Notes under the pieces: model-generated
Seen by the model: only the letters and a program-made list of their open reading frames with translations
What the model was told of the DNA's origin: nothing
The model's database searches: none
Position numbers and translations under genes: made by a program
Shown here: positions 8,356 to 17,527 of the stretch, in pieces
Layout of the letters: each line of letters starts with the position of its first letter
Position numbering within the stretch: position 1 is the first letter of the stretch
NCBI RefSeq assembly: GCF_024294905.1
Contig: NZ_JANCOC010000001.1
Span: forward strand, 69,223 to 133,222
Reading direction: 5' to 3'
DNA from: Rothia gullae
GTDB taxonomy: Bacteria > Actinomycetota > Actinomycetes > Actinomycetales > Micrococcaceae
DNA length: 64,000 bases

Positions 8356-8915
8356 ACCGTCTGCTCATCGTCGGCCCTCCCGGTGCAGGTAAGGGCACCC
8401 AGGCCGTCAAAATCGCTGAAGCGCTGAAGATTCCCGCGATTTCCACCGGTGATATCTTCCGCAAGAACATCAAGGAAGAGACCGAGCTGGGCAAGGAAGC
8501 GAAGTCGTACATCGACTCCGGCAACCTGGTTCCCGACTCCGTCACCAACAACATGGTGCGCGCGCGTCTGGAGGAAAGCGACGTCGTCAACGGCTTCTTG
8601 CTCGACGGCTACCCCCGCAACACCTCCCAGGTTCACGAGCTGGACTCCATCCTCGAAGCCAAGGGCGAGAAGATTGACCGCGTTCTCCTGCTGGTTGCAG
8701 ACAACGACGAACTCGTCGAGCGTCTGCTCAACCGCGCAGCAGAGCAGGGCCGCACCGATGACAACGAAGAGGTCATCCGTCACCGCCTGAAGGTCTACGA
8801 AGAAGAGACCGCACCGCTGATCGCAATCTACCGCGAACGCGGCATCGTCAAGGAAGTTAATGGTCTTGGCGAGATTGCTGAAGTCACCGAGCGCATCCTC
8901 GACGCTCTGAAGTAA
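8352..8915 (+). CDS. adk: Adenylate kinase, short-LID form
   Basis: Interconverts ATP+AMP and 2 ADP. It has 187 residues with the P-loop GPPGAGKGTQA at about residues 8-18, the STGDIFR AMP-binding segment and DGYPRN. The LID region is short (GRTDDNEEVIRHRL), with no zinc-ribbon LID, as in many actinobacteria. Start overlaps the secY stop as ATGA, so translation is likely coupled. Confidence 0.97.
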   Translation: MNRLLIVGPPGAGKGTQAVKIAEALKIPAISTGDIFRKNIKEETELGKEAKSYIDSGNLVPDSVTNNMVRARLEESDVVNGFLLDGYPRNTSQVHELDSILEAKGEKIDRVLLLVADNDELVERLLNRAAEQGRTDDNEEVIRHRLKVYEEETAPLIAIYRERGIVKEVNGLGEIAEVTERILDALK

Positions 8916-8923
8916 TCTTCTGC

Positions 8924-8977
8924 TGTACCCCCGCAATTTGAGGTGCATGATGCATCACAAAGACTTGCGGGGGTACA
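8924..8977 (+). terminator. Strong hairpin after adk, possible terminator or attenuator
   Basis: TGTACCCCCGCAA (8924-8936) pairs perfectly with TTGCGGGGGTACA (8965-8977). The 28-base interval contains a second small palindrome, GATGCATC. There is no clear T run after it, so partial termination or mRNA processing before map is as likely as full termination. Confidence 0.6.
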
Positions 8978-9035
8978 GTGCTGTCTGTAGAGTTCTAAGC
9001 TTGGGCGTACCGCCCCACATACCTAAGGAGTCAGA

Positions 9036-9875
9036 ATGGCACGAGTCGAAATCAAAACCAATGCACAGCTTCAGCAGATGGCTCGTGCAGGCGTCATTAC
9101 CAGCCGTGCACTTGATGCGGCAGTGGCGGCAGCCCGCCCCGGCATAACCACCGCAGAGGTGAACGCCGCCTTTGAACGCACCATGCTGGAGCTGGGTGGC
9201 ACCTCCAACTTCTACGGCTACTACGACTACCCGGCGACCGTATGCACCTCCGTTAACCACGAAGTTGTTCACGGCATCCCTGGCGACTACGTGCTCAAGG
9301 ACGGCGATATTCTCTCCATCGATGGTGGCGCATACGTCATCGACCCCGCTACCAACCGCCAGTGGCACGGTGACTCGGCACGTACTGTGCTGGTTGGTGA
9401 CAACGTAAGCGGAGCCCGCACGGAACTCTCCGCCGTCACCCGCGAGGCGATGTGGCACGGTATTGCCGCTTTGGCTAGTGCAAAGAAGGTCGGCGAAATT
9501 GGTCTTGCCATCGAAGCGTACGTGACCGAAGAATACGGCGATAAGTACGGCATCATTGAAGACTACGTGGGCCACGGTATCGGTTCCCAGATGCACATGG
9601 CGCCGGACGTACTGAACTACGCGGTACGTGACACTGGCCCGAAGATTAAGCCCGGCATGGCTTTCGCTATCGAACCGATGCTCGTCACTGGTTCCATCGA
9701 GACCAAGGTACTCTCTGACGACTGGACCGTTGTGACCGTTGACGGTTCCGATGCATGCCAGTGGGAGCACTCCGTTGCTGTGCACAGTGAAGGCATCTGG
9801 GTTCTGACCGCAGAAGACGGCGGCGCAAGCGAACTTGCTCGCTTCGGCATAACCCCGGTTCCGATCCCCGCCTAA
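9036..9875 (+). CDS. map: Type I methionine aminopeptidase
   Basis: Removes the N-terminal methionine from nascent proteins with a dinuclear metal site. The 279-residue protein shows the metal-ligand segments LSIDGGAYVIDP, WHGDSARTV, GHGIGSQMH, FAIEPML and a C-terminal WEHSVAV. The substrate-pocket segment YPATVCTSVNHEVVHGIPGD is intact. ATG 9036 follows AAGGAG at 9026-9031. No SH3-like N-terminal extension is present. Confidence 0.97.
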   Translation: MARVEIKTNAQLQQMARAGVITSRALDAAVAAARPGITTAEVNAAFERTMLELGGTSNFYGYYDYPATVCTSVNHEVVHGIPGDYVLKDGDILSIDGGAYVIDPATNRQWHGDSARTVLVGDNVSGARTELSAVTREAMWHGIAALASAKKVGEIGLAIEAYVTEEYGDKYGIIEDYVGHGIGSQMHMAPDVLNYAVRDTGPKIKPGMAFAIEPMLVTGSIETKVLSDDWTVVTVDGSDACQWEHSVAVHSEGIWVLTAEDGGASELARFGITPVPIPA

Positions 9876-10001
9876 GTCCCACCACTGGGGGAAGGGGAAC
9901 CCCCCTTTAGCTGCCACACCTCCATCCGAAAGAAACCGGCGAATCCGGTCCGGTGCGTGATAGCGCATCCGAAAGCATCCACATCATAAGGAAGAAGCTC
10001 C

Positions 10002-11216
10002 ATGAGCGAAACTCTCAACAGCGGCGAGGCAACCGCACCCGCTGCGACCAAGGTGCCGGTTGAAATCTCGAACGTTCGCCCCGCACCCGGCCAGATTGCC
10101 CTGAAAGCACCGCGCCGTGCGAAGCCGCCCAAGCACATCGCTGACTTCGATATGGCTGGCCGCCGTGAATTTCTGAAGGAACTGGGCTACCAGTCGTTCC
10201 GTGCGTCCCAGCTGTCAAAGCACTATTTTGAGCGTCTGGTCACTGACCCCGCCGAGATGACTGACCTGCCGGCTAAGGATCGCGAGCAGATGGTTGCTCA
10301 GGCGATGCCCCAGCTTCTGACTCCGGTCCGTACCCTCGAGGCTGACGGTGGCGATACTCTGAAGATTGTGCACCGACTCTTTGACGGTGCGCTCATTGAG
10401 TCCGTCATCATGCGCTATGACAACCGCGTGACCATGTGCATTTCTTCGCAGGCTGGCTGCGGTATGAACTGCCCCTTCTGCGCAACCGGTCAACAGGGTT
10501 TGACCCGTAACCTCTCTACTGCAGAAATTGTGGAGCAGGTCGTCGCTGGTGCCCGCTACCTGAAGCAGATGAAGGGCCTGGAAGAAGCAGAAGGCGGTTC
10601 TGAGGATACTCGTCCGCTGCGTGTTTCCAATATTGTCTTTATGGGTATGGGTGAGGCGCTCGCTAACTACAAGGCAACCATGGGTGCTGTGCACCGCCTG
10701 ATTGACCCTTCGCCCGAGGGCCTCGGTATTTCTGCTCGTGGTCTGACCATGTCGACCGTGGGTCTGGTGCCGGGTATTCGTAAGTTTGAGCTGGAGAAGC
10801 TGCCCATTACTTTGGCGCTGTCTCTGCACGCTCCGGATGATGAGCTGCGTGATGAGCTAATCCCGATCAACCAGCGTTGGAAGGTCGACGAGACTTTGGA
10901 CGCTGCGTACGACTACTACCGTACGACCGGCCGCCGCGTCTCCATTGAGTACGCGCTGATTCGCGATATTAACGATCAGGGCTGGCGTGCGGATTTGCTC
11001 GGTAAGAAGCTGGCGCAGCGCGGCCGTGGTTGGGTGCACGTGAACCCGATTCCGCTGAACCCGACCCCGGGTTCGAAGTGGACGGCATCCCGTAAGGGCG
11101 TTGAGCAGAACTTTGTGGAGCGTCTGCGTGCCCACGGTATTCCGACGACTATTCGTGATACTCGCGGTTCCGATATTGATGGTGCATGCGGTCAGCTGGC
11201 TGCTAAGGAAGACTAA
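10002..11216 (+). CDS. rlmN: Dual-specificity rRNA/tRNA adenine-C2 methyltransferase RlmN
   Basis: A radical-SAM enzyme that methylates C2 of A2503 in 23S rRNA and A37 in some tRNAs. The Fe-S ligands are Cys153, Cys157 and Cys160 (CxxxCxxC), and the mechanistic cysteines appear at 146 (TMC) and 396 (GACGQL). The 404 residues include a roughly 45-residue N-terminal extension before the usual [15 protein letters not shown] start. ATG 10002 follows AAGGAAG. Its place between map and infA is unusual. Confidence 0.96.
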   Translation: MSETLNSGEATAPAATKVPVEISNVRPAPGQIALKAPRRAKPPKHIADFDMAGRREFLKELGYQSFRASQLSKHYFERLVTDPAEMTDLPAKDREQMVAQAMPQLLTPVRTLEADGGDTLKIVHRLFDGALIESVIMRYDNRVTMCISSQAGCGMNCPFCATGQQGLTRNLSTAEIVEQVVAGARYLKQMKGLEEAEGGSEDTRPLRVSNIVFMGMGEALANYKATMGAVHRLIDPSPEGLGISARGLTMSTVGLVPGIRKFELEKLPITLALSLHAPDDELRDELIPINQRWKVDETLDAAYDYYRTTGRRVSIEYALIRDINDQGWRADLLGKKLAQRGRGWVHVNPIPLNPTPGSKWTASRKGVEQNFVERLRAHGIPTTIRDTRGSDIDGACGQLAAKED

Positions 11217-11342
11217 GCAGTTGAGCTGTGACCGGTGAACGGTGCCCCTTTCCTGCGGAGGGAAGTCATTAAGACTTTCAGGAACGTGGGGAGGGGCTTC
11301 TTCCTTTTAAATATTAAGTGCCTGATGTCATAAAAATCACGG

Positions 11343-11371
11343 TTGTTTTTCCATGGTCTTTGCCGTAGAGT
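11343..11371 (+). promoter_or_regulatory. Candidate infA promoter
   Basis: TTGTTT (11343-11348) and TAGAGT (11366-11371) with 17 bases between them lie about 130 bases before infA, in the only sizeable gap between rlmN and infA. Confidence 0.55.
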
Positions 11372-11501
11372 TAAGAGTTGGTTGTTTGTGCCAGTGTTAA
11401 GTGTGCCTTGAAACGCCCTAGCGCCTCACCGAGGTGAGCTCACAAACAGAAGATACAATTGCCCGCCGCGCCTGCGACGGGCACCGACGTTAGCGGAGGA
11501 T

Positions 11502-11723
11502 ATGGCTAAGAAAGACGGCGTCATCGAGATTGAAGGCTCTGTGGTTGAAGCTCTGCCCAACGCGATGTTCCGTGTTGAGCTGGATAACGGCCACAAGGTT
11601 CTCGCACACATCTCGGGCAAGATGCGTCAGCACTACATTCGCATCCTGCCTGAGGACCGAGTAGTAGTGGAACTGAGCCCCTACGACCTTTCCCGAGGTC
11701 GTATCGTCTACCGTTACAAGTAA
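11502..11723 (+). CDS. infA: Translation initiation factor IF-1
   Basis: IF-1 occupies the A site of the 30S subunit during initiation. The 73-residue OB-fold protein starts [20 protein letters not shown] and ends [11 protein letters not shown], which is canonical. GGAGGA at 11495-11500 is the ribosome-binding site. It heads the rpmJ-rpsM-rpsK-rpoA-rplQ series. Confidence 0.98.
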   Translation: MAKKDGVIEIEGSVVEALPNAMFRVELDNGHKVLAHISGKMRQHYIRILPEDRVVVELSPYDLSRGRIVYRYK

Positions 11724-11847
11724 ACCCGAGATAAACGTCGCCCCTGGCTGCGTTTAAATCGTGTTCAAAGGGATAACGCAGTTCCCCAACGTAAGTGAGG
11801 GAACCTCTTATCTCGCCAGTAATCAAGTTGCAATCAAAAGGAATGCG

Positions 11848-11961
11848 ATGAAGGTCAAGCCGAGCGTTAAGCCGATCTGCGATAAGTGCAAGGTGATCCG
11901 CCGTCACGGTGTGGTCATGGTGATCTGCGAAAACCCGCGCCACAAGCAGCGCCAGGGCTAA
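11848..11961 (+). CDS. rpmJ: 50S ribosomal protein L36
   Basis: A 37-residue zinc-binding ribosomal protein, [19 protein letters not shown] followed by the CxxC-x12-C-x4-H pattern (Cys11, Cys14, Cys27, His32). The start is the ATG at 11848, preceded by AAAAGGA; an upstream in-frame extension is not conserved. Confidence 0.96.
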   Translation: MKVKPSVKPICDKCKVIRRHGVVMVICENPRHKQRQG

Positions 11962-11983
11962 TCCCTAGCAGCTGACTTCATAA

Positions 11984-12051
11984 CCGCCCCAACAGGGGGC
12001 GGAATTGTCATAGGCACCGCTCCGAAGCAACGCCGACGAGGCGACTTCGGA
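11984..12051 (+). promoter_or_regulatory. Two hairpins between rpmJ and rpsM
   Basis: CCGCCCC (11984-11990) pairs with GGGGCGG (11996-12002) just after rpmJ, and TCCGAAG (12021-12027) pairs with CTTCGGA (12045-12051) in the leader of rpsM. Neither has a T run, so a regulatory or processing role in the rpsM leader is more likely than full termination. Confidence 0.4.
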
Positions 12052-12140
12052 TACCTCCGGACTCAGAGGCCGGGGACCGGGTCAGAACAACCCGGGCAGT
12101 GATGCTATAGACCTCTGGAAACCAACAAGGAGAAGCCAGT

Positions 12141-12509
12141 ATGGCACGTCTCGCTGGAGTTGATATTCCCCGCGAAAAGCGCGTGGAAGTTGCTCTCACT
12201 TACATCTACGGCGTGGGCAAGACCCGTGCACACGAAACCCTCGCTGCTACCGGCGTCAACCCTGACACTCGCGTCAAGGACCTGACCGACCAGGAGCTCG
12301 TGGCACTTCGTGACTTCATCGAAGGCAACTACAAGGTTGAAGGTGATCTTCGCCGCGAGGTTGCAGCTGACATCCGCCGTAAGGTTGAAATCGGTTCCTA
12401 CCAGGGCCTGCGTCACCGCCGCGGCCTGCCGGTTCACGGTCAGCGCACCAAGACTAACGCACGTACCCGCAAGGGTCCGAAGCGTACCGTCGCAGGTAAG
12501 AAGAAGTAA
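12141..12509 (+). CDS. rpsM: 30S ribosomal protein S13
   Basis: S13 contacts tRNA and the large subunit in the 30S head. The 122-residue protein opens [26 protein letters not shown], has the helix-hairpin region [24 protein letters not shown] and ends in a basic tail. AAGGAGAAG precedes ATG 12141. Confidence 0.98.
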   Translation: MARLAGVDIPREKRVEVALTYIYGVGKTRAHETLAATGVNPDTRVKDLTDQELVALRDFIEGNYKVEGDLRREVAADIRRKVEIGSYQGLRHRRGLPVHGQRTKTNARTRKGPKRTVAGKKK

Positions 12510-12577
12510 GCAACGTTGCTCTGTTGGATATCTCTATCCGACCAACGTATTAGAAAACCTTTGTAGGAGAATCAAAA

Positions 12578-12985
12578 ATGCCTCCCAAGACTCGCGCTGC
12601 GGCAGCTCGTAAGACCAACCGCCGCAAGGTTAGCAAGAACATCGTTGCTGGTCAGGCTCACATCAAGTCGACCTTCAACAACACCATCGTCTCCATCACC
12701 GATCCCACCGGTGCAGTGATCTCCTGGTCCTCCGCTGGCGACATGGGCTTCAAGGGCTCCCGTAAGTCCACCCCCTACGCCGCACAGCTGGCAGCTGAGG
12801 CTGCTGCAAACCGCGCCAAGGAGCACGGCGTCCGCAAGGTTGACGTGTTCGTCAAGGGCCCCGGTTCCGGTCGCGAAACCGCAATCCGCTCCCTGCAGGC
12901 TGCAGGCCTCGAGGTCGGTTCGATCCAGGACGTTACCCCCGTTGCACACAACGGTTGCCGTCCCCCGAAGCGCCGCCGCGTCTAA
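12578..12985 (+). CDS. rpsK: 30S ribosomal protein S11
   Basis: S11 lies on the 30S platform near the mRNA exit. It has 135 residues with an Arg/Lys-rich N-terminus, the [21 protein letters not shown] core and the C-terminal [18 protein letters not shown] signature. ATG 12578 follows TAGGAGA. A 68-base spacer with a GTTGGATA/TATCCGACCAAC hairpin separates it from rpsM. Confidence 0.98.
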   Translation: MPPKTRAAAARKTNRRKVSKNIVAGQAHIKSTFNNTIVSITDPTGAVISWSSAGDMGFKGSRKSTPYAAQLAAEAAANRAKEHGVRKVDVFVKGPGSGRETAIRSLQAAGLEVGSIQDVTPVAHNGCRPPKRRRV

Positions 12986-13038
12986 TTAGGTCCCTGACCT
13001 AATCCCTCGACGGGTACGCTCCACGGAGCTGTACCCGG
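12985..13038 (+). promoter_or_regulatory. Hairpins between rpsK and rpoA
   Basis: ATTAGGTC (12985-12992) pairs with GACCTAAT (12996-13003) directly at the rpsK stop, and a second stem GGGTAC/GTACCC follows at about 13012-13038. Lacking U tracts, they look like processing or attenuation structures that could set the ratio of rpoA to the ribosomal proteins. Confidence 0.4.
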
Positions 13039-13123
13039 AGAGTACAGACACCCGTCTGCTTCCTAAGATATGTTTTCCCCAACCTGTGGGCTCATATAGC
13101 GGAGCTCACCGAAAGGAAACAAA

Positions 13124-14116
13124 GTGCTTATTGCACAGCGCCCCACTCTGACTGAAGAGGTCGTAGCGCCCAACCGCTCGCGCTTCACCATCGAGCCTCT
13201 GGAGCCCGGTTTCGGCTACACCATGGGTAACTCCCTCCGCCGTACTCTGTTGTCCTCCATCCCCGGTGCCGCTGTTACCAGCGTCCGCATTGATGGTGTA
13301 CTGCACGAGTTCAGCACCGTTCCCGGCGTGACCGAGGACGTCACTGAGATCATCTTGAACATCAAGAAGCTCTCCATCTCTTCTGAGAACGACGAGCCCG
13401 TCGTGGCCTACCTGCGCAAGCAGGGCGAAGGTGAACTGACCGCAGGCGACATCGAGGTTCCCGCCGGCGTGGAGATCCACAACCCGGAACTGCACCTGGC
13501 AACCCTGAACGCCTCGGCAAACTTCAACGCTGAGCTGGTTATCGAGCGCGGTCGCGGCTACGTGACTGCAGCTCAGAACAAGGTCGGCGATGGCGAGATT
13601 GGCCGTATCCCGGTTGACTCCATCTACTCTCCGGTTCTGAAGGTTACCTTCAGCGTGAACGCGACCCGTGTTGAGCAGCGCACCGACTTCGACAGCCTGA
13701 CCCTGGACGTCGAAACCAAGGAAGCCATCGCACCGCGTGATGCCGTTGCTTCTGCAGGCAGCACCCTGGTCGAGCTCTTCGGCCTGGCACGTGAGCTGAA
13801 CATTGCAGCTGAGGGTATCGAAGTTGGCCCGTCGCCCGCCGACGAGTCCATGGCCGCTGATCTGGCACTGCCGATCGAGGACCTGAACATGTCCGTCCGC
13901 TCCTACAACTGCCTCAAGCGCGAGGGCATCCACACTGTGGGTGAGCTCGTGACCCGCAGTGAAGCTGACCTGATGGATATCCGTAACTTCGGTGCTAAGT
14001 CCATTGACGAGGTCAAGGCAAAGCTCATCGAGCTCGGCCTGGCTCTGAAGGATTCCCCTCCCGGTTTCGAGCCTGCTGCACGCCCGCTTGATGACGAAGA
14101 CGGTTCCGGCGAATAA
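13124..14116 (+). CDS. rpoA: DNA-directed RNA polymerase alpha subunit
   Basis: Alpha initiates RNA polymerase assembly and its C-terminal domain binds UP elements and activators. The 330-residue protein has the N-terminal dimerisation domain ([25 protein letters not shown], about residues 27-50) and the alpha-CTD with the [33 protein letters not shown] helices (about 263-290). GTG 13124 is chosen, preceded by GAAAGGA. A short acidic tail ends the protein. Confidence 0.98.
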   Translation: MLIAQRPTLTEEVVAPNRSRFTIEPLEPGFGYTMGNSLRRTLLSSIPGAAVTSVRIDGVLHEFSTVPGVTEDVTEIILNIKKLSISSENDEPVVAYLRKQGEGELTAGDIEVPAGVEIHNPELHLATLNASANFNAELVIERGRGYVTAAQNKVGDGEIGRIPVDSIYSPVLKVTFSVNATRVEQRTDFDSLTLDVETKEAIAPRDAVASAGSTLVELFGLARELNIAAEGIEVGPSPADESMAADLALPIEDLNMSVRSYNCLKREGIHTVGELVTRSEADLMDIRNFGAKSIDEVKAKLIELGLALKDSPPGFEPAARPLDDEDGSGE

Positions 14117-14164
14117 TTTCGACCGAATAGTTCACCCGGTTCCACCGGGATCAGTCAAACTTGA

Positions 14165-14200
14165 TTCCCTAAGAGGCTCCGCTGCTGGGGCGTTAGGGAA
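14165..14200 (+). promoter_or_regulatory. Leader hairpin upstream of rplQ
   Basis: TTCCCTAA (14165-14172) pairs with TTAGGGAA (14193-14200), 21 bases before the rplQ start; a smaller CCCGG/CCGGG stem lies at about 14138-14152. This is a candidate rplQ leader structure. Confidence 0.4.
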
Positions 14201-14221
14201 CGCAACTATGGAGATTTAACT

Positions 14222-14875
14222 ATGCCTACTCCCACTAAGGGTCCCCGCCTCGGCGGTTCCCCGACCCACGAGCGCCACATGCTCAACAACCTGTCGGCGC
14301 AGCTGTTCCAGCACAAGCGCATCACCACCACCCTGACCAAGGCAAAGCGCCTGCGTCCGGTGGCAGAGCGCTTCATCACCTTCGGTAAGAAGGGCGACCT
14401 GGCTGCTCGCCGTCGCGTGCTGCGTTCCATCACCGACAAGTCCGTCGTGCACGAGCTCTTCACCGTTATTGCTCCGGCAATGGCAGAGCGCCCCGGTGGT
14501 TACACCCGCATCATCAAGATCGGTAACCGTAAGGGCGACAACGCTCCCATGGCAGTCATCGAGCTCGTTATGGAGCCCGTTGCAACCAAGGGTGCAGTTG
14601 CTGAGGCAACCAAGGTTGCTGAGAAGGCAGCTGAGGCTCCCAAGGCTGAAGCAGCTGAGGGCCTGCCCGCAGGTTCCCACGCACCCCTGGAGTCCGGCGA
14701 GGCTCCCGAGGGCTTCGAGGTTAAGGGTAACGCCGATTCCATGAAGTACCACGTGCCCGGTTCCCGCTGGTACTCCAGCACCAAGGCTGAAATCTGGTTC
14801 GACTCCGCTGAGTCGGCAGAGGCTGCAGGTTACGCCCCCGCAGGTGGCGCAGCAGCACAGAAGGTTTCCGAGTAA
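14222..14875 (+). CDS. rplQ: 50S ribosomal protein L17 with C-terminal extension
   Basis: L17 lies near the peptide exit tunnel. The first 120 residues are canonical ([48 protein letters not shown]). The protein is 217 residues against roughly 120-130 in E. coli: residues about 125-217 form an Ala/Glu-rich linker and a small domain with [36 protein letters not shown] sequence, of the type seen in actinobacterial L17 extensions. GGAGAT precedes the ATG. Confidence 0.97.
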   Translation: MPTPTKGPRLGGSPTHERHMLNNLSAQLFQHKRITTTLTKAKRLRPVAERFITFGKKGDLAARRRVLRSITDKSVVHELFTVIAPAMAERPGGYTRIIKIGNRKGDNAPMAVIELVMEPVATKGAVAEATKVAEKAAEAPKAEAAEGLPAGSHAPLESGEAPEGFEVKGNADSMKYHVPGSRWYSSTKAEIWFDSAESAEAAGYAPAGGAAAQKVSE

Positions 14876-14891
14876 TACGGATCCCAGCTGA

Positions 14892-14908
14892 TTTAGGCTA
14901 AGCCTAAA
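14892..14908. promoter_or_regulatory. 17-bp perfect palindrome resembling a DtxR/IdeR iron box
   Basis: TTTAGGCTAAGCCTAAA is a perfect palindrome around a central A. The two outer TTAGG/CCTAA blocks match the DtxR/IdeR box, although the centre differs. It lies between rplQ and the terminator-like hairpin at 14915, a place with no obvious iron gene. Confidence 0.3.
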
Positions 14909-14914
14909 ATATGT

Positions 14915-14948
14915 CAATCCGCCGTCCACTGCTGTGGGCGGCGGATTG
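14915..14948 (+). terminator. Terminator-like hairpin after rplQ
   Basis: CAATCCGCCGTCCAC (14915-14929) pairs with GTGGGCGGCGGATTG (14934-14948), with one non-Watson-Crick position. A long GC-rich stem with a 4-base loop and no T run. It probably ends or attenuates the infA-to-rplQ transcript before truA. Confidence 0.65.
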
Positions 14949-15049
14949 GTGTATCTGCATACTTAACGAGGAGACGGTTCTTTGCGCATTCGCTATACAA
15001 GAGTCGATCCGTATTCTTCAACCGTCCTTTACCGCTGAAAGGCATACCA

Positions 15050-16015
15050 ATGCATAACGCTACTGCTTTAGAGAACCGTGAAGAACAGCCCTTCACTGCT
15101 ACGCACCGCGTGCGAATTGATTGTGCCTACGACGGTTCCCTTTTCAGCGGATGGGCTGCCCAACCGAACCTGGTTACCGTGCAGGGGGTCATTGAGAACG
15201 CCCTTGAACTGATTTTGCGGGCGCCTCACCGTGTCGTGGTCGCAGGCCGAACCGATGCCGGTGTGCATGCGGAGGCCCAGACCCTGCATTGCGATTTGAA
15301 CGATGAGGATTGGGCTCGTCTGCAAGGTCGAACGGGGGAGGACGACCCGACGGCTGCCCTGGGGCGCCGCCTCACCGGTGCTCTTCAACGTTGTCTTTAC
15401 GATGCGGAAGAGCAGTTGAACCTGCCGAAGAATGTCCGCGGTATTCTGCAGGGTGCGATTCAGATTCACCGGGTCACTGAGGCTCCCTTCGACTTTGATG
15501 CGCGCTTCTCCGCCATCGGTCGCCGCTACGTATATCGCATCGCAGATGGTGCGGCGGACGGTCTTAACCCCCTGCATCGCACCTACACCTGGGCAGTACC
15601 TGAGCACCTGGATTGCGCTGATCTTAACCAGTCAGCACAGCAGCTACTCGGTCTGCGCGATTTCCTCTCCTTCTGCAAGCCGCGTGAAGGTGCGACCACG
15701 ATTCGTGAGCTGCGAGAGCTCAGCTTCACTCGCACGGAAAGTGGTCTTATTGAGGTGCGCGTGGTGGCTGATGCCTTCTGCCATCACATGGTGCGTTCGC
15801 TTGTGGGCGCGCTGGTGCTCTACGGCACGGGTAAACGTGACGCCGCCTGGTTGCGTGAGCGGATCGAGATCCCAGGGCGCGAGGCTTCGCTGACTCTGGC
15901 ACCTCCGCATGCGCTCGCTTTGGCTGAGATATACTACCCTGCGCCGGAATTGTATGGGGAGCAAGCTGAGCGTGCTCGAGCAAAGCGTGAGGACCACGAA
16001 GCACAGAGCGCTTAA
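15050..16015 (+). CDS. truA: tRNA pseudouridine(38-40) synthase TruA
   Basis: Isomerises uridines 38-40 in the anticodon stem of many tRNAs. The 321-residue protein contains the catalytic Asp69 in AGRTDAGVHA and the FSAIGRRYVYRI and FCHHMVRSLVGAL segments of the family. It is longer than the roughly 270 residues of E. coli TruA because of an insertion around residues 85-145, a pattern I recall from other actinobacteria. ATG 15050 follows GAAAGG at 15037-15042. Confidence 0.95.
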   Translation: MHNATALENREEQPFTATHRVRIDCAYDGSLFSGWAAQPNLVTVQGVIENALELILRAPHRVVVAGRTDAGVHAEAQTLHCDLNDEDWARLQGRTGEDDPTAALGRRLTGALQRCLYDAEEQLNLPKNVRGILQGAIQIHRVTEAPFDFDARFSAIGRRYVYRIADGAADGLNPLHRTYTWAVPEHLDCADLNQSAQQLLGLRDFLSFCKPREGATTIRELRELSFTRTESGLIEVRVVADAFCHHMVRSLVGALVLYGTGKRDAAWLRERIEIPGREASLTLAPPHALALAEIYYPAPELYGEQAERARAKREDHEAQSA

Positions 16016-16379
16016 CGCCCTGTATATATTGAGCCACGTCACGTTGCTCATACGCCGTGAAGCGTCGCGGGGGAACGCAACTACCTCAGGTGAATTACAC
16101 GGATGGAATTTAAAATGTGTTTAAGGCAAAAAAGCCCTATTTTTAAGGCTTTGGCGGTGGATTAAGCACTCGACGTCCTGTATAGTCTTGATATGTTGTG
16201 CGTGTTCTACCCGAGCGCGCTCTAAATCGCTGTCTAGTTGCAGGACGTTAAGGCGGTCTAGAGTACGGGCAGAACGGGCGGCAGCTCGGTCCTCACCCGG
16301 GTGTTCGTCATGCACGTAAGTAAAAGGCGCGATACCCAACTAAGCGCCGTATGTACATTTCGAGACAAAGGCCAATATT
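16016..16379 (+). promoter_or_regulatory. Intergenic region and leader of rplM
   Basis: No gene is seen in these 364 bases. A small AAAGCC/GGCTTT hairpin with T-rich loop lies at about 16132-16152 after truA. TATAGT at 16181-16186 could be the -10 box of the rplM promoter, though no good -35 is seen. ACGTCCTG (16173-16180) is repeated inverted as CAGGACGT (16241-16248). The remaining 130 bases form a GC-rich leader that could be structured. Confidence 0.4.
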
Positions 16380-16823
16380 TTGCGCACTTATACTCCCAAG
16401 CCCGGCGAAGTCGAGCGCCAGTGGCACGTCATTGACGCCACCGACGTTGTTCTCGGCCGCCTCGCAAGCCAGACCGCTATCCTGCTGCGCGGTAAGCACA
16501 AGCCGACTTTTGCTCCCCACGTTGACACCGGTGACTTCGTTATCATCGTGAACGCTGAGAAGGTCGCCCTGACCGGTGCAAAGCTCGAGCAGAAGCGTGC
16601 ATACCGCCACTCGGGTTACCCCGGCGGTCTGAAGTCCGTGAACTACGCAGAACTGCTTGAGACCAACCCCGTTCGCGCGGTTGAGAAGGCTGTTAAGGGC
16701 ATGCTGCCCAAGAACAAGCTTGCTGCACAGCAGCTCAAGAAGCTGAAGGTCTACGCTGGCCCCGAGCACCCGCACGCGGCACAGCAGCCCAAGACCTACG
16801 AATTTAACCAGGTCGCCCAGTAA
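16380..16823 (+). CDS. rplM: 50S ribosomal protein L13, TTG start
   Basis: L13 is an early 50S assembly protein. The 147-residue product begins [30 protein letters not shown] and carries the [11 protein letters not shown] motif and the MLPKNKL segment. The only start that preserves the family N-terminus is TTG at 16380, with AAGG at 16366-16369 upstream. It is followed after 32 bases by rpsI, the standard pair. Confidence 0.96.
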   Translation: MRTYTPKPGEVERQWHVIDATDVVLGRLASQTAILLRGKHKPTFAPHVDTGDFVIIVNAEKVALTGAKLEQKRAYRHSGYPGGLKSVNYAELLETNPVRAVEKAVKGMLPKNKLAAQQLKKLKVYAGPEHPHAAQQPKTYEFNQVAQ

Positions 16824-16855
16824 TTCGGGCCTACGAAGAAACAATAGGAGAAATC

Positions 16856-17347
16856 GTGGCTCAGAACGAAGAGCAGATCGTAGTCGAGGAAGAGCTGACC
16901 AGCTACACCTCGGAGTCCGCTGCCCCCGCAGCGGCTAAGGCAGCACGTCCGGCACTGACCGTTGCAGGCGCAGCAGTTGGTCGCCGCAAGGAAGCAGTGG
17001 CACGCGTTCGCGTTGTGCCCGGTTCCGGCAACTGGACCATCAACGGTCGTAGCCTGGAAGACTACTTCCCCAACAAGCTGCACCAGCAGGATGTCAACCA
17101 GCCCTTCAAGCTCCTGGAGCTCGAGGGTGCATACGACGTCATTGCACGCATCAACGGTGGTGGCCCCTCCGGTCAGGCAGGTGCTCTGCGCCTGGGTATC
17201 GCTCGTGCACTGAACGAGATCGACCGCGAGAACAACCGCCCCGCACTGAAGAAGGCTGGCTACCTGACCCGTGACGCACGCGTCATCGAGCGTAAGAAGG
17301 CTGGTCTTAAGAAGGCACGCAAGGCTTCGCAGTTCTCCAAGCGTTAA
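16856..17347 (+). CDS. rpsI: 30S ribosomal protein S9
   Basis: S9 reaches the P-site tRNA with its C-terminal Lys-Arg tail, here ending QFSKR. The protein has 163 residues: about 37 N-terminal residues rich in Glu and Ala precede the core [17 protein letters not shown]. Such extensions are common in actinobacterial S9. GTG 16856 follows TAGGAGAA. A terminator 24 bases downstream ends the operon. Confidence 0.97.
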   Translation: MAQNEEQIVVEEELTSYTSESAAPAAAKAARPALTVAGAAVGRRKEAVARVRVVPGSGNWTINGRSLEDYFPNKLHQQDVNQPFKLLELEGAYDVIARINGGGPSGQAGALRLGIARALNEIDRENNRPALKKAGYLTRDARVIERKKAGLKKARKASQFSKR

Positions 17348-17370
17348 TCGCTGGTTTTTACGAAGCGTTA

Positions 17371-17406
17371 CGCCCCGCTTCTCCCTCGGGAGATTCGGGG
17401 CGTTTT
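17371..17406 (+). terminator. Intrinsic terminator after rpsI
   Basis: CGCCCCG (17371-17377) pairs with CGGGGCG (17396-17402); TCTCCC/GGGAGA extends the stem inside, and TTTT follows. Confidence 0.85.
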
Positions 17407-17527
17407 GCGTATCTACTCACCGTGAGCGTTACAAGCTTATAGGGTGCATATAACTGTTACGTTTGTTCATCGAAGAGCACACCGGTAGAGTTAAAGAGTC
17501 AGAGCAGACAGGAAGAAAAGAGTACTC

